64,000 nucleotides of DNA, taken from the NCBI GenBank assembly GCA_010279815.1, contig QEOQ01000041.1:561048-625047 (forward strand), written 5' to 3'. Position 1 is the stretch's first letter; every line of letters begins with the position of its first letter. Below are positions 1 through 9,739 of the stretch, in pieces. The notes beneath the pieces are model-generated. The model made no database searches, was not told the origin of the DNA, and saw only the letters and a program-made list of their open reading frames with translations. The DNA is from Brachionus plicatilis. Its lineage: Eukaryota > Rotifera > Eurotatoria > Ploima > Brachionidae. The position numbers were made by a program, and so were the translations under genes.

Positions 1-97
1 ATAAAATCAATCAATATTTTCATATAAATTTTTTAAAATCTTTAAATTTAAAATTATTGGCCGTGAGCCCTCTTAGTATTATATATTTATGGAAATT

Positions 98-265
98 TTA
101 ATTTTTAAGTCTGTATTTTTGATGAGGCGTAATTAAAAAAGTTACATCAGGTTTTGGTGAGGTTCCTAATTTAAATGGCGATTTAGATTGATGTTGACTG
201 TCTTCAATTAGAGAATTCTGTTTACGTTTTGGTGTTTTTGAAATTGATTTTGACGAACTTGGCAT
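98..265 (-). CDS. small hypothetical ORF, 55 aa
   Basis: A short basic, Ser/Pro/Lys-rich frame starting MPSSSKSISKTPKRK and ending at a TAA at 98-100. Upstream on the same strand (about 265-400) another frame reads a Lys-rich coiled-coil-like stretch (FERKNKKLKESLNKNK), so this may be the last exon or debris of a small gene whose frame is broken or spliced. I do not recognise it. Nothing else is seen in 266-554, which is AT-rich. Confidence 0.2.
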   Translation of the reverse strand: MPSSSKSISKTPKRKQNSLIEDSQHQSKSPFKLGTSPKPDVTFLITPHQKYRLKN

Positions 266-554
266 GGACAATTTTGCATTGTTAAAGGTTTCATTAGAAT
301 TCTTTTATTTTTGTTTAAAGATTCTTTTAGCTTTTTATTTTTCCTTTCAAAAGTTACCAATGACTTAAAAGACGAAGGTGTCGAATTGGAGGCTTCCTTT
401 TAATTATAATTTAATAAGGAGTCAATTTTATTATATTATTTTGATGTGATTACTTTATCAAAAATAGGACTCTACATTGATTTACAAAATTTTTTTCAAT
501 TTGTTTTCGGTTTATGATAATTTTATTTTTCTAAAGAAGAATATATTTAATATA

Positions 555-1672
555 CCGTAATGCCTTGCCCCCTAATACGGCATTTATTTTCAGAATTCTG
601 GATTTTAATGCATGCATTTAACCCACTTTTTTTTCCAGATACGCTGCGACTAAAAATGCTGCAGTTAATGTCAAAATTTTGGTAAAAATGCCGCATTAAA
701 TATGTAAAAAATAATAAAAATATATTTTTCTATTTTTTCTAAATTTGAAACACAAAAAATGTTCTTCGGACATAATGCATGCATGTAAAGTTAAAATTTT
801 GAGTTTTAATGCTAGTTTATTAAATTCATTTTTAAAGCTTTTAAGTGTCCAATTTTTTTTTTATAATTTTTATAACTATTATCATAATTCTTACAATTAT
901 ATTCAAAACTGCAGCATTCAAAATAAAAAAAAAGATCATGCTTAAAATATAATTCATATAATTGTTTTTAAAAACAAATAATTTTTATACGGAAAATTTT
1001 AGGCATCTTGAAGTTTAGGATCAAAAAGTAATTTTTTTTATAATTTTTGAATGGTTCTTGATTAAATCTCTCTGCAAAATTCTAAATAATGCAAAAAACA
1101 CGCTGAATATTAGAATAGGTTCTGCAAAAACTCTGCAATTAAATAGCGCATTGAATTAAATACTTTTTAATGACGTTCATTTTCCTGCAAAATTGCAGAG
1201 TTTTTGCAGAGCCTTATCTAATATTTAGCATTTTTTTTGCATTATTTAGCATTTTGCAGAGAGATTTAATCAAATACCATTCAAAAGTTATAAAAAAATT
1301 ACTTTTTCATCTGATTTTTTTGATCCTAAACTTCAAGATGCCAAATTTTATGCGATTTTTATAATAAAATACCGTTTTTTTATCAATTTAAATAAAATTT
1401 CGTGACGTATTAAAACTCTAAACTCAAAATTTTAACTTTACATGCATGCATTATGTCCGAAGAACATTTTTTGTGTTTCAAATTTAGAAAAAATAGAAAA
1501 ATATATTTTTATTATTTTTTACATATTTAATGCGGCATTTTTACCAAAATTTTGACATTAACTGCAGCATTTTTAGTCGCAGCGTATCTGGAAAAAAAAG
1601 TGGGTTAAATGCAGCATTAAAATCCAGTATTCTGGTTTAAAGTGCAATGCATTAGGGGGCAAGGCATTACGG
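555..1672. mobile_element. foldback (long inverted repeat) MITE, TA target duplication
   Basis: The element is an almost complete palindrome. Its ends are CCGTAATGCCTTGCCCCCTA and the exact reverse complement, flanked on each side by TA (553-554 and 1673-1674). The arms run inward for about 500 bp each. For example, the stretch around 750-812 (GTTCTTCGGACATAATGCAT) reappears inverted at about 1440-1480, leaving a loop of only about 50 bp near 1140-1190. Short open frames in both arms are by-products of the symmetry. A TA duplication is typical of Tc1/mariner-related elements, so a non-autonomous derivative of such a family is likely. It carries no coding capacity. Confidence 0.88.
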
Positions 1673-1754
1673 TAATAAATTTTATTACAAAAGGAAGTTG
1701 ATTATGTAGAAAATTAAGCAAAAGTATTAAAATTTAATTTTTTAAGAAAAAATT

Positions 1755-2105
1755 TTAATTGTTTAATGTTTTGGTACGTTTTCTGGTGGTGGATACATTT
1801 GGTTGAGTTTGATAGTGTGAACTAGTTTCAAGTTGGGTTAATGTTTGGTTTAGAATCAAGTCTTCTTCTTCATTGTGTATTTCTGAGTCCCAGTTTAGCA
1901 CGGCTTGTTTATGAAATGATTTCAAACTTTGACCAGATGTATCTATCCAAATTTGTTCAAATAATTCATCAGACATTTTTTATTTGTTAATAAATTTCTT
2001 TTTTAAGTCATTTTTTTGAAATTGTAACTGTTTAGCTTGATCCATTAACCGGAATAATTGTCGGGAGAATTTATTTAGTTGGTCGAAATATTCAAAATTC
2101 TCCAT
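1755..2105 (-). CDS. hypothetical two-part reading frame, possible pseudogene
   Basis: One minus-strand frame holds two pieces: 41 residues from an ATG at 2105 (MENFEYFDQLNKFSRQLF...), then a TAA at 1980-1982, one Lys codon, and a 73-residue frame starting MSDELFEQIW at 1976. The first half looks helical, the second is Gln/Thr-rich with a basic end (TTRKRTK). The same-frame continuation suggests a small protein of about 115 residues broken by a stop, or two separate small ORFs. I do not recognise the family. It ends about 80 bp from the foldback element. Confidence 0.25.
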
Positions 2106-2787
2106 CGCAAAAAGCATTAGTTGAAAAAAAAGAGTTAAGCCGGCGTATTTTAACTTTATTCTAAATAATTTTTTGTATTAACATCTTGCAATATTTTTAA
2201 GTTTTCTAACTGTAACTAGTATAACAAAAGAAACTGAATAATAAAACTAAATAGTTATTTTTTCGTTCAGTTGTAAAAAAAAACTGATTTGTAATATAGT
2301 GAAGATCTTTGTCTTTTATTCATATTTTTATTTTTTAAAAAAAAATAGATCTTCTTTTTTTATCAGCTAAACTTCAAAATAAGAAGCTTTATTGTTCTAA
2401 TTTTTTTGTATTGAATCAATTAACTTGATCCTCTTTTTTAATTTGAATTAATAAAATATTGTCCAATTGATATTTGTTATTTCGTGAATCAATTGAATTT
2501 TATCCAATAGATGTTAATTTTTTCGCGAATCAATCCGAATCTAATCCAATAGTTCTGCTTACTTTCCCCTCAAATCAAATTGATTCAGTCCAAAACCGAA
2601 CGGTCTTGTTTGGTTAATAAGCTCGTATCGACTTGGTTCGTTCCTCGCAATAATAATGGCACTGAATTTCTACTTCACAAAATAATTATTAAATACATCA
2701 CCAAAATAAATCACCAAAAAAATAATAGAAAAATTAACCAAATAAATATATTTTTCACCAAAACAATTTTATTTCACCAAAAAAATA

Positions 2788-4495
2788 CAGTATGTCACAA
2801 AAAGTTAGAATCAAACTGAAAAAAATAAAATTATTGTTTTTTTGCAATTAAAAAAATAGTTAATTATGAATTTTTATTCTTGATTTAGGTATCAAATTAA
2901 AGCTAATTTTTTCTAATTTTTAATCAATTATAACACTCACACTTAAAAATAATAATCTCATAATTAATTTACTTCAAAAAAAAAGTAACTATCTGTTAAA
3001 GAAAAAGAATTGACACAAAAAGTTAGAATCAAACTTTTTTATCGAAATAAAAATCGGATATCCGATGCTTTGAATAATTTTTTTTACCGAATTTGCTAAA
3101 AAACTTAATTATCTTTGATTTGAGACCATGCTTGCCAATAAATGCGCAATTTACTTATTTCTTGATCTCATTAAAGTAAGACTACCTAAAAATTTGCCAA
3201 AATAGAGAAAAAATGGGTAAAAAAAAAATAACCGATCAACAAAGATGGCAAATTGTAGGTCTTTTGAAAGATCAGACAAAGACTGAAAGAGAAATAGCCG
3301 AATTAGTTGGAGTTTCGCAAAAATGCGTCAATACAACCAAGCGGAATTTCCAAGCGACATCTAGAGTGCACAACTTTGGCAAATGCGGACGACCGCCAAA
3401 GTTATCCGATCGTGACGTATCGTATATTTTTAGATTGGTCCGAAAAAACCCTACAACGAGCTATAGGCAAATTGCTGCAGACTTCAATTCGAAATTCGAG
3501 GAACATAAGATTAGTAAAGAAACGGTCCGAAGAGTTCTTGCGAAGAAAGGTATAGAGTCTTATTCCGCCGTTAAAAAGCCGCTCTTGACTCTCAGCGATA
3601 GACTAAAACGGTACAAGTGGTGTAAAGAAAAACGCAATTGGACCGACAAAGATTGGGCTACAGTTATTTTTAGCGACGAGTCCAACTTTGAAGTCCTAAA
3701 TAGAAAATCTAGAGTTTCTGTCAAACGATTCCATAATGAGAAATATCATTCAAAGTTTTGTGTCCCAAGAGTTCAGAAGGGCGGAGGCTCAGTTGATATA
3801 TGGGGATGCATGTCTTACGAAGGAGTGGGTTGTTGCTCAACATACACCGGAAGAATAAACCAATATGTTAACATGGACACCCTAGAAAACCACTTAATAC
3901 CATCCGTACAGCTTTTAATCGAGCCTGGCCAAGAGTGGATTTTCCAACAGGACGGCGCACCTGCACATACGGCGAACTCGGTAAAAGAGTGGTTTAGAGA
4001 GCATGATTTTAGGATTCTCCCATGGTGTCCAAGATCACCTGATCTCAATCCGATTGAAAATTTATGGTCGTATATTGACCATAAATTGCTGAATTATAGG
4101 ATTAGTTCAGTCGACCATTTAAAGCAAGTGCTCCATGATGAATGGTTGAAAATTCCGACTGAAATCTGTAACAATTTGATTTCTTCTATGAAAAAACGGG
4201 TCGCCGCCTGCATTAAAGCAAAAGGCGGTCATTTTAAAGCTTAAAAAAATTTTGATTCTAACTTTTTGTGTCATTTTTTTGGTTTGTTAAATAACAATAG
4301 TAATTGTTTTTTTATTTTTTTTTTGGATTTTTTTTTACTTATCCTTTTTTATGTATTTTTTCCGACATAAGAATAAATTAAAAATAAGAAATTAAAAAAA
4401 ATCTGGATTTTTATTTTTTTGATGAACGAAATAACGAACAAAAAGACAATCCAATAGAAAAAAAAAGTTTGATTCTAACTTTTTGTGACATACTG
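2788..4495 (+). mobile_element. complete Tc1-like DNA transposon with IR/DR ends
   Basis: Outer terminal repeats CAGTATGTCACAAAAAGTTA at 2788 and its inverted copy ending at 4495 are near-perfect for about 30 bp and flanked by the TA duplication (2786-2787, 4496-4497). A second copy of the core (GACACAAAAAGTTAGAATCA) lies inside each end at about 3012-3035 and 4251-4273, some 222-224 bp from the tips. This is the IR/DR layout known from Tc1-type elements such as Sleeping Beauty. The single transposase frame is uninterrupted and has higher GC than its surroundings. The element looks young. Confidence 0.95.
3213..4244 (+). CDS. Tc1-like transposase, intact, 343 aa
   Basis: Cut-and-paste transposase for the element that encloses it; it binds the terminal repeats and inserts at TA. 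The N-terminal region (about 1-115) carries two helix-turn-helix units joined by a GRPPK AT-hook-like linker at 59-63. The catalytic domain shows the DDE/D triad: D155 in the motif IFSDESNFEV, D247 in QQDGAPAH, and E282 in NPIENLW. Exactly 34 residues separate the last two, the DD34E signature of the Tc1 family. The length (343) is normal, the start follows the inner terminal repeat, and there are no stops or frameshifts. Activity cannot be judged from sequence alone, but nothing visible forbids it. Confidence 0.96.
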   Translation: MGKKKITDQQRWQIVGLLKDQTKTEREIAELVGVSQKCVNTTKRNFQATSRVHNFGKCGRPPKLSDRDVSYIFRLVRKNPTTSYRQIAADFNSKFEEHKISKETVRRVLAKKGIESYSAVKKPLLTLSDRLKRYKWCKEKRNWTDKDWATVIFSDESNFEVLNRKSRVSVKRFHNEKYHSKFCVPRVQKGGGSVDIWGCMSYEGVGCCSTYTGRINQYVNMDTLENHLIPSVQLLIEPGQEWIFQQDGAPAHTANSVKEWFREHDFRILPWCPRSPDLNPIENLWSYIDHKLLNYRISSVDHLKQVLHDEWLKIPTEICNNLISSMKKRVAACIKAKGGHFKA

Positions 4496-4498
4496 TAT

Positions 4499-4642
4499 TG
4501 TAGGACAGGCCGAGTGTGTGAATAATAAGCTTAGTATTTAGTTAAAACACTTTATTTAAAAAAAGTTTAGAAAATAACAATTAGTTCATCTCTTTTGAAA
4601 TAATATGTAATATTTATAGTCTGATCACGTCACCATACTACA
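4499..4642 (-). repeat. 3' LTR
   Basis: 144-bp long terminal repeat. On the minus strand it begins TGTAGTATGGTGACG and ends CTGTCCTACA, with TG...CA termini. It differs from the partner at 6434-6576 by a small number of substitutions and short indels, so the insertion is not brand new. Confidence 0.88.
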
Positions 4643-4998
4643 TTCGACCCTCCTTAGATTGGAAATTGTCCTCAATTTCATCAAATATTAAAAAAAAGAC
4701 AATTTTCAAAACAATACAAAAAGTTAACTTAATTTTGCTCATAATTCATTTCAAAACGAATTAAAAAAATAAAATTAAAATAAATTTCAAAGATTTAAAA
4801 AAAAATTAAAAAGTTTCAATTTTCATATTTTCTATTCTTTTTTTATTTTGCAAATCAACTATTTCATAGGATTTAAGCGTGCTAAATAAGCTTTGACTTT
4901 ACTTTTCTAAATGGTTTCTTTCTCCTAGAATTTTGATTAATTAAAGAGGTCCTTCTTAGTCTTCCACGTTTCTTCTTTTGGGTTAGCAGATTGTTATT

Positions 4999-5868
4999 TT
5001 AACGATCCGGAAGAATCACTGCCCTGTTCTCAGACTCTGCAAACAGATTACATTCTGATGGACTTAGGTCTTCAGTATTTGATCTAAATGGCATGACCTC
5101 AGACGTCGGCGAAAGGTCTTCTGGAATGTAATGATTATTTTCTGCATTACCTGAGAGGAGACTCTTGAAAAACTGGTAAATATTTTCCAATTTTGGTACT
5201 CGATATCTGTCCTTTTTTGTTACTTTTTTCATCTGTCTGTTATCATTGTTTAATCTTAGCTTGCTTTTTTTCTTTTTCACAGGAACAAGGTGTGCAGCCC
5301 AATCTGAATTCCTTGGTTCTATGATGTTTGTCTCAACAAGTTCATCTAATTGTTCTTTAATTTCTATTTTTAATTGATGCGGAATTCTTCTGGCTGATTC
5401 TCGTGTCGGTTCTTTTCCTTCTGTATTAATCTGATCCATCGAATTGCAACAACCAATTTCTTTCATCGATTTAGCAAATATATCCTCACTTTCAGATACA
5501 AATGAGTCCATCTTTTTCTGTTCTTCCTGAGAAAATTCTACTCGATTTACTGCTTTGTTTATTCTGTCTTTAACTACTTCTCCACCAAGAGAACTATAAA
5601 TTTCTTTAAGTTTATCCCTAGTTCCTTGTACTTTTCCCATATAGTTGAGACCAATTAAGCAATCATGTTTTAAGTCAACTGCCAGAAAAACATCAAGTTT
5701 CACTTCATTAGTACCAATTCTTAGAGAAGCCGTGTGAGATCCAGTAACGTTCAACAGTTGACCATTCGCAGTCGTAAATGTACTAATGTACACATTTATC
5801 TTATCTCTATCTCCAAAAATTCTGTTTAATTCTAGATAATTATCAAATCTTGCTAGCCATATATCCAC
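4999..5868 (-). pseudogene. gag/protease/RT-start remnant of the LTR element
   Basis: A 289-residue frame made of joined pieces of a Ty3/gypsy polyprotein. Residues 1-20 resemble a gag segment (WLARFDNYLEL). They run directly into the second half of a retroviral-type aspartic protease (TTANGQLL..., ending DCLIGLNYM); the catalytic Asp-containing loop is absent. Residues about 170-230 are the entry to reverse transcriptase (LDELVETNIIEP, WAAHLVPVKKK, YRVPKLENI). The frame then jumps to a short tail, with RT catalytic motifs, RNase H and integrase deleted. It cannot encode a working polyprotein. Confidence 0.8.
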
Positions 5869-6037
5869 ATTTGTAAATTAAAAAGCTATGGTTTGCCATT
5901 TTAAATCTCTTTTGGCTTATGCTTTTTCCGTTCAAACACTTTGTTATTTCAGCTTTAATCTCCAACTGGAAAATTTGGTGTTTACAAATATTGCTAAATG
6001 AAATATTTTTCTTATTGTTGAATGAAATTGTATTCTT

Positions 6038-6331
6038 TCATTTTCCAATCTTTTCGCTCATATTTATAATCAAACTTTTGGCTTTATATTTTAAAAAATC
6101 ACGCGTTGAAACATCACTCCACGATCTTTCCAAAAAATAGCGCTTCTCGTCTTTCTTTTCACTGCTAAATAAGCTAGATTGAAACAACGAATTATTCAGT
6201 GACTTCACTGAAACATCTCGTGCTATACAATTCTCCTCGTTATTGTTCAAAATCGACTGAAACAATGAATAACTAGAAGCTTTTTCTTTTCTTTCATTGA
6301 ACAATTTAGATTTTCGAACCATCTTAAACAC
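6038..6331 (-). pseudogene. probable 5' gag-region remnant of the LTR element
   Basis: A 97-residue Ser/Lys-rich frame lying between the primer-binding site and the gag/protease remnant, in the place where gag should begin. It contains a repeated LFQS motif (SYSLFQSIL, NSLFQSSLF) and has no recognised domain. Called from position and strand only. Confidence 0.4.
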
Positions 6332-6433
6332 TTTACATTTTGCTTACCACTAAAATCAACTATTCAACACACTTGAAACCACGTTTTATTTTTATTTTAG
6401 AAATCAATTTAATAGCTTAACCGCTGCCACCAA

Positions 6434-6576
6434 TGTAGTACAGGCCGAGTGTGTGAATAATTAGCTTAGCATTTAGTTAAACACTTTATTTAAAATAAGT
6501 TTAGAAAATAACAACTAGTTCATCTCTTTTGAAATAACAAGTAATATTTATAGTCTGATCACGTCACCATACTACA
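6434..6576 (-). repeat. 5' LTR
   Basis: About 143-bp partner of the repeat at 4499-4642, with the same TG...CA ends. It is followed on the plus side by ATATT and bordered internally by the primer-binding-site-like TGGTGGCAGCGG. No clear TATA box can be separated from the AT-rich background. Confidence 0.88.
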
Positions 6577-6641
6577 ATATTTATTTCAACCAATATAATA
6601 GTTTTTATTACCAATAATAAAACAAATCAAACAAAAAATAA

Positions 6642-7430
6642 TTACAGAACTATCAAGGCTTGTTTTGCCTTTGGAGGTCTTCCAGTTTTTCTTTTTTCGC
6701 CGATAGGAATATTTTTCGCTGATATTGGTATTTCACATTCAGGAATATTAAGAATTTTTGATATACCAAACAAGTGTTTGTAAATGTTATTCTTGATGTA
6801 CCATCTACATGAACATTTTCCGTTCTTGAAATCGACTAAATCGGGTACTATGACATATAGTAAACTTTCGTGCTTTTTGTAATCCTCGTATTCATCCCAG
6901 ACACAATAAAGGTGAACAGTCATCCAGTTTTCAACATATGTTTGATCGATTTGTTGATTATTTATATTGCCGACAGAATATAATTTTAGGTTATTGTTTA
7001 TTTTATGTTTAATGGCCGTTTGTTTTCTTGGTAACCTTTGTGCAGCGGCTGTCCAACCTGCAAGTGTTATCTCGACTAGGGTCTTAAATACTTTGGTATT
7101 TTTCTCAGCTGGATCTCTATCGGTTGACCAAAAATGAATGATTCGTTCATCTACAACTGATATAAATCTCGGTACAGAAAGTCGATCTTTGAAAGTAGAT
7201 TGCTCCTTTATATAGGGATTAGTTGATTCTAAAGCATTGTTTGAACTTGGATAACTTAGAGCGCGGCCTTCGTACCAACCAGGTTGTTTTGTAAACCATT
7301 GTTCTTTAAAATACTTAATGAAATTTTCAACGAGTGAGTCGTTTTTTAAAAGCCATTTATCACAAAATAATCGAATCGCTGCTTTGAATATATCTTCATT
7401 GATTGATAATTGTATTTGTTGTTGCTGCAT
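6642..7430 (-). pseudogene. MULE transposase C-terminal fragment with SWIM-like zinc finger
   Basis: 262 residues matching the C-terminal part of Mutator-like transposases. The motif NNALESTNPYIKEQ with the following FISVVDERI is the conserved region after the catalytic core. A SWIM-type zinc finger follows (KCSCRWYIKN...YKHLF), in which the usual third ligand Cys is Tyr, so metal binding is doubtful. A Pro-rich basic tail with GRPPKAK ends it. The DDE catalytic region is missing upstream; 7431-7700 holds only broken frames. This is a dead remnant of the outer element of the nest. Confidence 0.75.
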
Positions 7431-7591
7431 TTAAAATAATGTTTTGCTCCATCGCTGGTATATTATAATGCTTGCGTTTTTTTTCCAATTGCCTATTTAA
7501 TTGAGATCTTCCAAAGCTTCATCAAATAATTGATAATTGTTGTGCACGTTGTAAACTTGACCTTCGCTTCTTTTCCGTTTCTGTTCAATGT

Positions 7592-7697
7592 TTAAGATTC
7601 AATATCCGAACCTACATCATCACTAGTATCTTGATAAACAAGTACGTTTTCTTTTAATGATGATACTGTGTTATCTTGAATTACTGCTGTTGCCATC
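7592..7697 (-). pseudogene. short N-terminal MULE-associated frame
   Basis: A 34-residue frame starting MATAVIQDNTVSSLKEN and ending at a TAA at 7592-7594, upstream of and in the same orientation as the transposase fragment. It may be the old protein start, now separated by a deletion and frame breaks. No domain is recognisable. Confidence 0.25.
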
Positions 7698-8061
7698 GTA
7701 TCGATTGAATTTCAATTGATTTTTTAAGGATTTGTGGTAAAATAACATTACGTAAAATACTATTTATAATATTTTTGGTGAATAGAAAATTGAAATGGTG
7801 AAGTATAAATTAATTTGGTTGAATTAATACTAGTTTGGTTTAGAAACCTATTTGAATTGGTGGTTTGATTTGTACAGGTAATTGTGATTTTTTTTGTGTC
7901 AATTAAGAATAGATTTGCGACAAAATACACCAATTAGGTGTTAAATTTTGGTAATCGAGTTTTGCCTACGATTGTATTTTTTTGGTGAAAAAAAAAATAT
8001 TATTGGTGAACGATAATTGTATGCCTATAATAATTCTAAAAAGTCCATTTATCTATTATTA

Positions 8062-8102
8062 TTATTATTATTTATTTCAGTGAACGCCTTTAAGGCGATG
8101 TT
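8062..8102 (-). repeat. solo LINE 3' tail (hairpin plus ATT repeat)
   Basis: On the minus strand this reads a small hairpin (ATCGCCTTAAAGGCGTTC) followed by TGAAATAAATAATAATAAT. The same layout, hairpin then TGAAATAAATAATAATAA, is at 29892-29952, so both look like 3' ends of one LINE family with the body gone. The rest of 8031-8369 is AT-rich with nothing supportable. Confidence 0.5.
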
Positions 8103-8385
8103 AAGAAAATATTAAAAAAGAATAAATGAGATCTATCTTTAATTTTGTTTAATGGCATTGAAATATTTTTTAACCAAATTGGAATTTAAGGAATTAAAAA
8201 TCCATAATTATTGGAAGAAATTAATAAATTTAAAGTCTTTTAATTTACTTTATGTTTTTTAGAAAATGATCATTCTTCTAGTTTTAAATCCGTAAACGTT
8301 TGATGATAAATACTCTATTTGCATTTGAAACTTTTAATCACGTGACTCATTTTATTTGAAAATTCAAAAATGATTAATCACTCAA

Positions 8386-9578
8386 ATGGACCTGGACATG
8401 TCCATTACTTCACTCAATCACTTTCAGGGTTCCCACAAGGGCTCAGAAGCAAAAAAAAAATGTGAATTTACCAATACAATCAAGATAAGAGTCACAAAAA
8501 ATGTCGTACCAACTCGTCTAGACATTTTCAATGGTCTTAAAAAACCTTTGAACGCTTCAGATCTTCAGATCAGACTTTTAGCGGAGAATTTGACGCCAAA
8601 AAACTTTTCAACCAAGAAATCGACATCAAATCAGTTTCAGTCAGAATTTTAGACCCTAATGTTTTAACTAACACTTGTCTTTTTAAAGTTTTTCATCTTC
8701 CACCAAATGTAGAAAACAAATGTATCGAATCACACTTCCTAAAATCTGGTCGAAAAATTAGACGATATTATTCATATAACTCGTGTTAAATGCAAAGAAC
8801 CTGAAATGAGTCATATCGATTCTGGAATTGACCATGTCATTGTCAAAGAGACTGCCATTTCAAATGAAACAAAACAAAAAATAATTGGCATCAAAACAAT
8901 CGATGGTGAAGAGGCATTTGTCTTTAAAGTCGGTGATCCAATTTTATGCAAATGCTGCAATCAGTTTGGCCATGTTAAGGCTGATTGTCCTACTTATAGA
9001 GAACGGTCTTCACTGGTATGCCGAATTTGTCATAAAAAAGGACACTCAACCGAAGAACACACTACAGCAAACATGATCCGTGACGGTGATTTTGACAAAA
9101 AGAACACAGAAGACCTTGATCGTGAAGGAGCTGAAGTAATCTGCCAAAAAAACAAACGAAAATCCTCTATCTGGTTTCTTCTCTAAGAGGAAATCGAGAA
9201 GTCGTTTGCTAAGTGAACAAAATGATAACTTGTGATAATACAAGTTACAAGCGTAACATTGATGCACTTGATAAATCGGTAACTGACGATACCAACTCGA
9301 AAAATGGCCGCCTAAGTATCGGACATGGTCTTGAGAATTTGCAATATAATGTAAATATCCAAAACAATGGTAATTCGGGTATTCCAAATACAACTAAGCA
9401 AACAGAACATAAAAATGAAATCACAAAAATTCCAATTTCAAAGACAAAAACTGATCAAAAACAAGCCAATACCTCACTACAAAACGAACATCCTAAACAA
9501 AATCCGACAAAAACTCAAAAACAGCAGTCAAAAATAGATGAAAAAAACATAAACAGGAGATTTTCTTTCGCAGACTAA
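8386..9578 (+). pseudogene. LINE ORF1 (gag-like) with CCHC zinc knuckles, frameshifted
   Basis: Three frames at 8386-8652, 8806-9186 and 9213-9578 together form one RNA-binding ORF1. The middle part has two zinc knuckles (CKCCNQFGHVKADC and CRICHKKGHSTEEH), which bind nucleic acid in LINE ORF1 proteins. The N-terminal part resembles the RRM-like region of such proteins, and the C-terminal part is Asn/Gln/Lys-rich and unstructured. The frame breaks mean no full protein can be made. Confidence 0.75.
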
Positions 9579-9739
9579 CCTACGTAGAAAGTAACTCATT
9601 CAATCCATAGATCTACGGCTCAATCAGCATCACAAAATTAAAATGAACAAAAAAAATCAACAACTTTATCAAAAAAAGGTTAGTAATTACACATTAGAAC
9701 TGTTCTCATCTTCCCAGTAGAGTGTTACTATTGCAAAAT

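Larger units (their letters stand above)
4499..6576 (-). mobile_element. internally deleted Ty3/gypsy-like LTR retrotransposon
   Basis: Two direct repeats of about 144 bp flank a 1.8-kb interior read on the minus strand. Immediately after the 5' LTR (at 6434-6576) the minus strand reads TGGTGGCAGCGG, a plausible tRNA primer-binding site. Just before the 3' LTR (at 4499-4642) it reads AAGGAGGG, a polypurine tract. The flanks match as a 4-bp duplication ATAT if the Tc1 element in the left copy is ignored. The interior keeps only gag and protease/early-RT remnants; most of RT, RNase H and integrase is gone, so the element would depend on others to move. Confidence 0.85.
2460..8030 (-). mobile_element. 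Mutator-like (MULE) transposon relic, interrupted by two later insertions
   Basis: The outer shell of a nest. On the right it contains a MULE-type transposase fragment (6642-7430, minus). On the left (about 2690-2785) there is an array of CACCAAA motifs, mirrored on the right (about 7780-8010) by TTTGGTGA motifs in opposite orientation, as subterminal inverted arrays would be. The left part continues directly into 6577 once the LTR and Tc1 insertions are mentally removed. Exact termini and target duplication could not be fixed; 2460 and 8030 are estimates. The AT-rich left end (2460-2690) has no convincing gene. Confidence 0.4.

Noticed and set aside
745..1364. Two small open frames (66 and 64 aa)
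   Set aside because: They lie on opposite arms of the foldback element and merely mirror its symmetry; no domain and no start context.
2580..2819. 79-aa plus-strand frame
   Set aside because: It runs from the MULE left arm across the Tc1 terminal repeat, so it cannot be a native protein.
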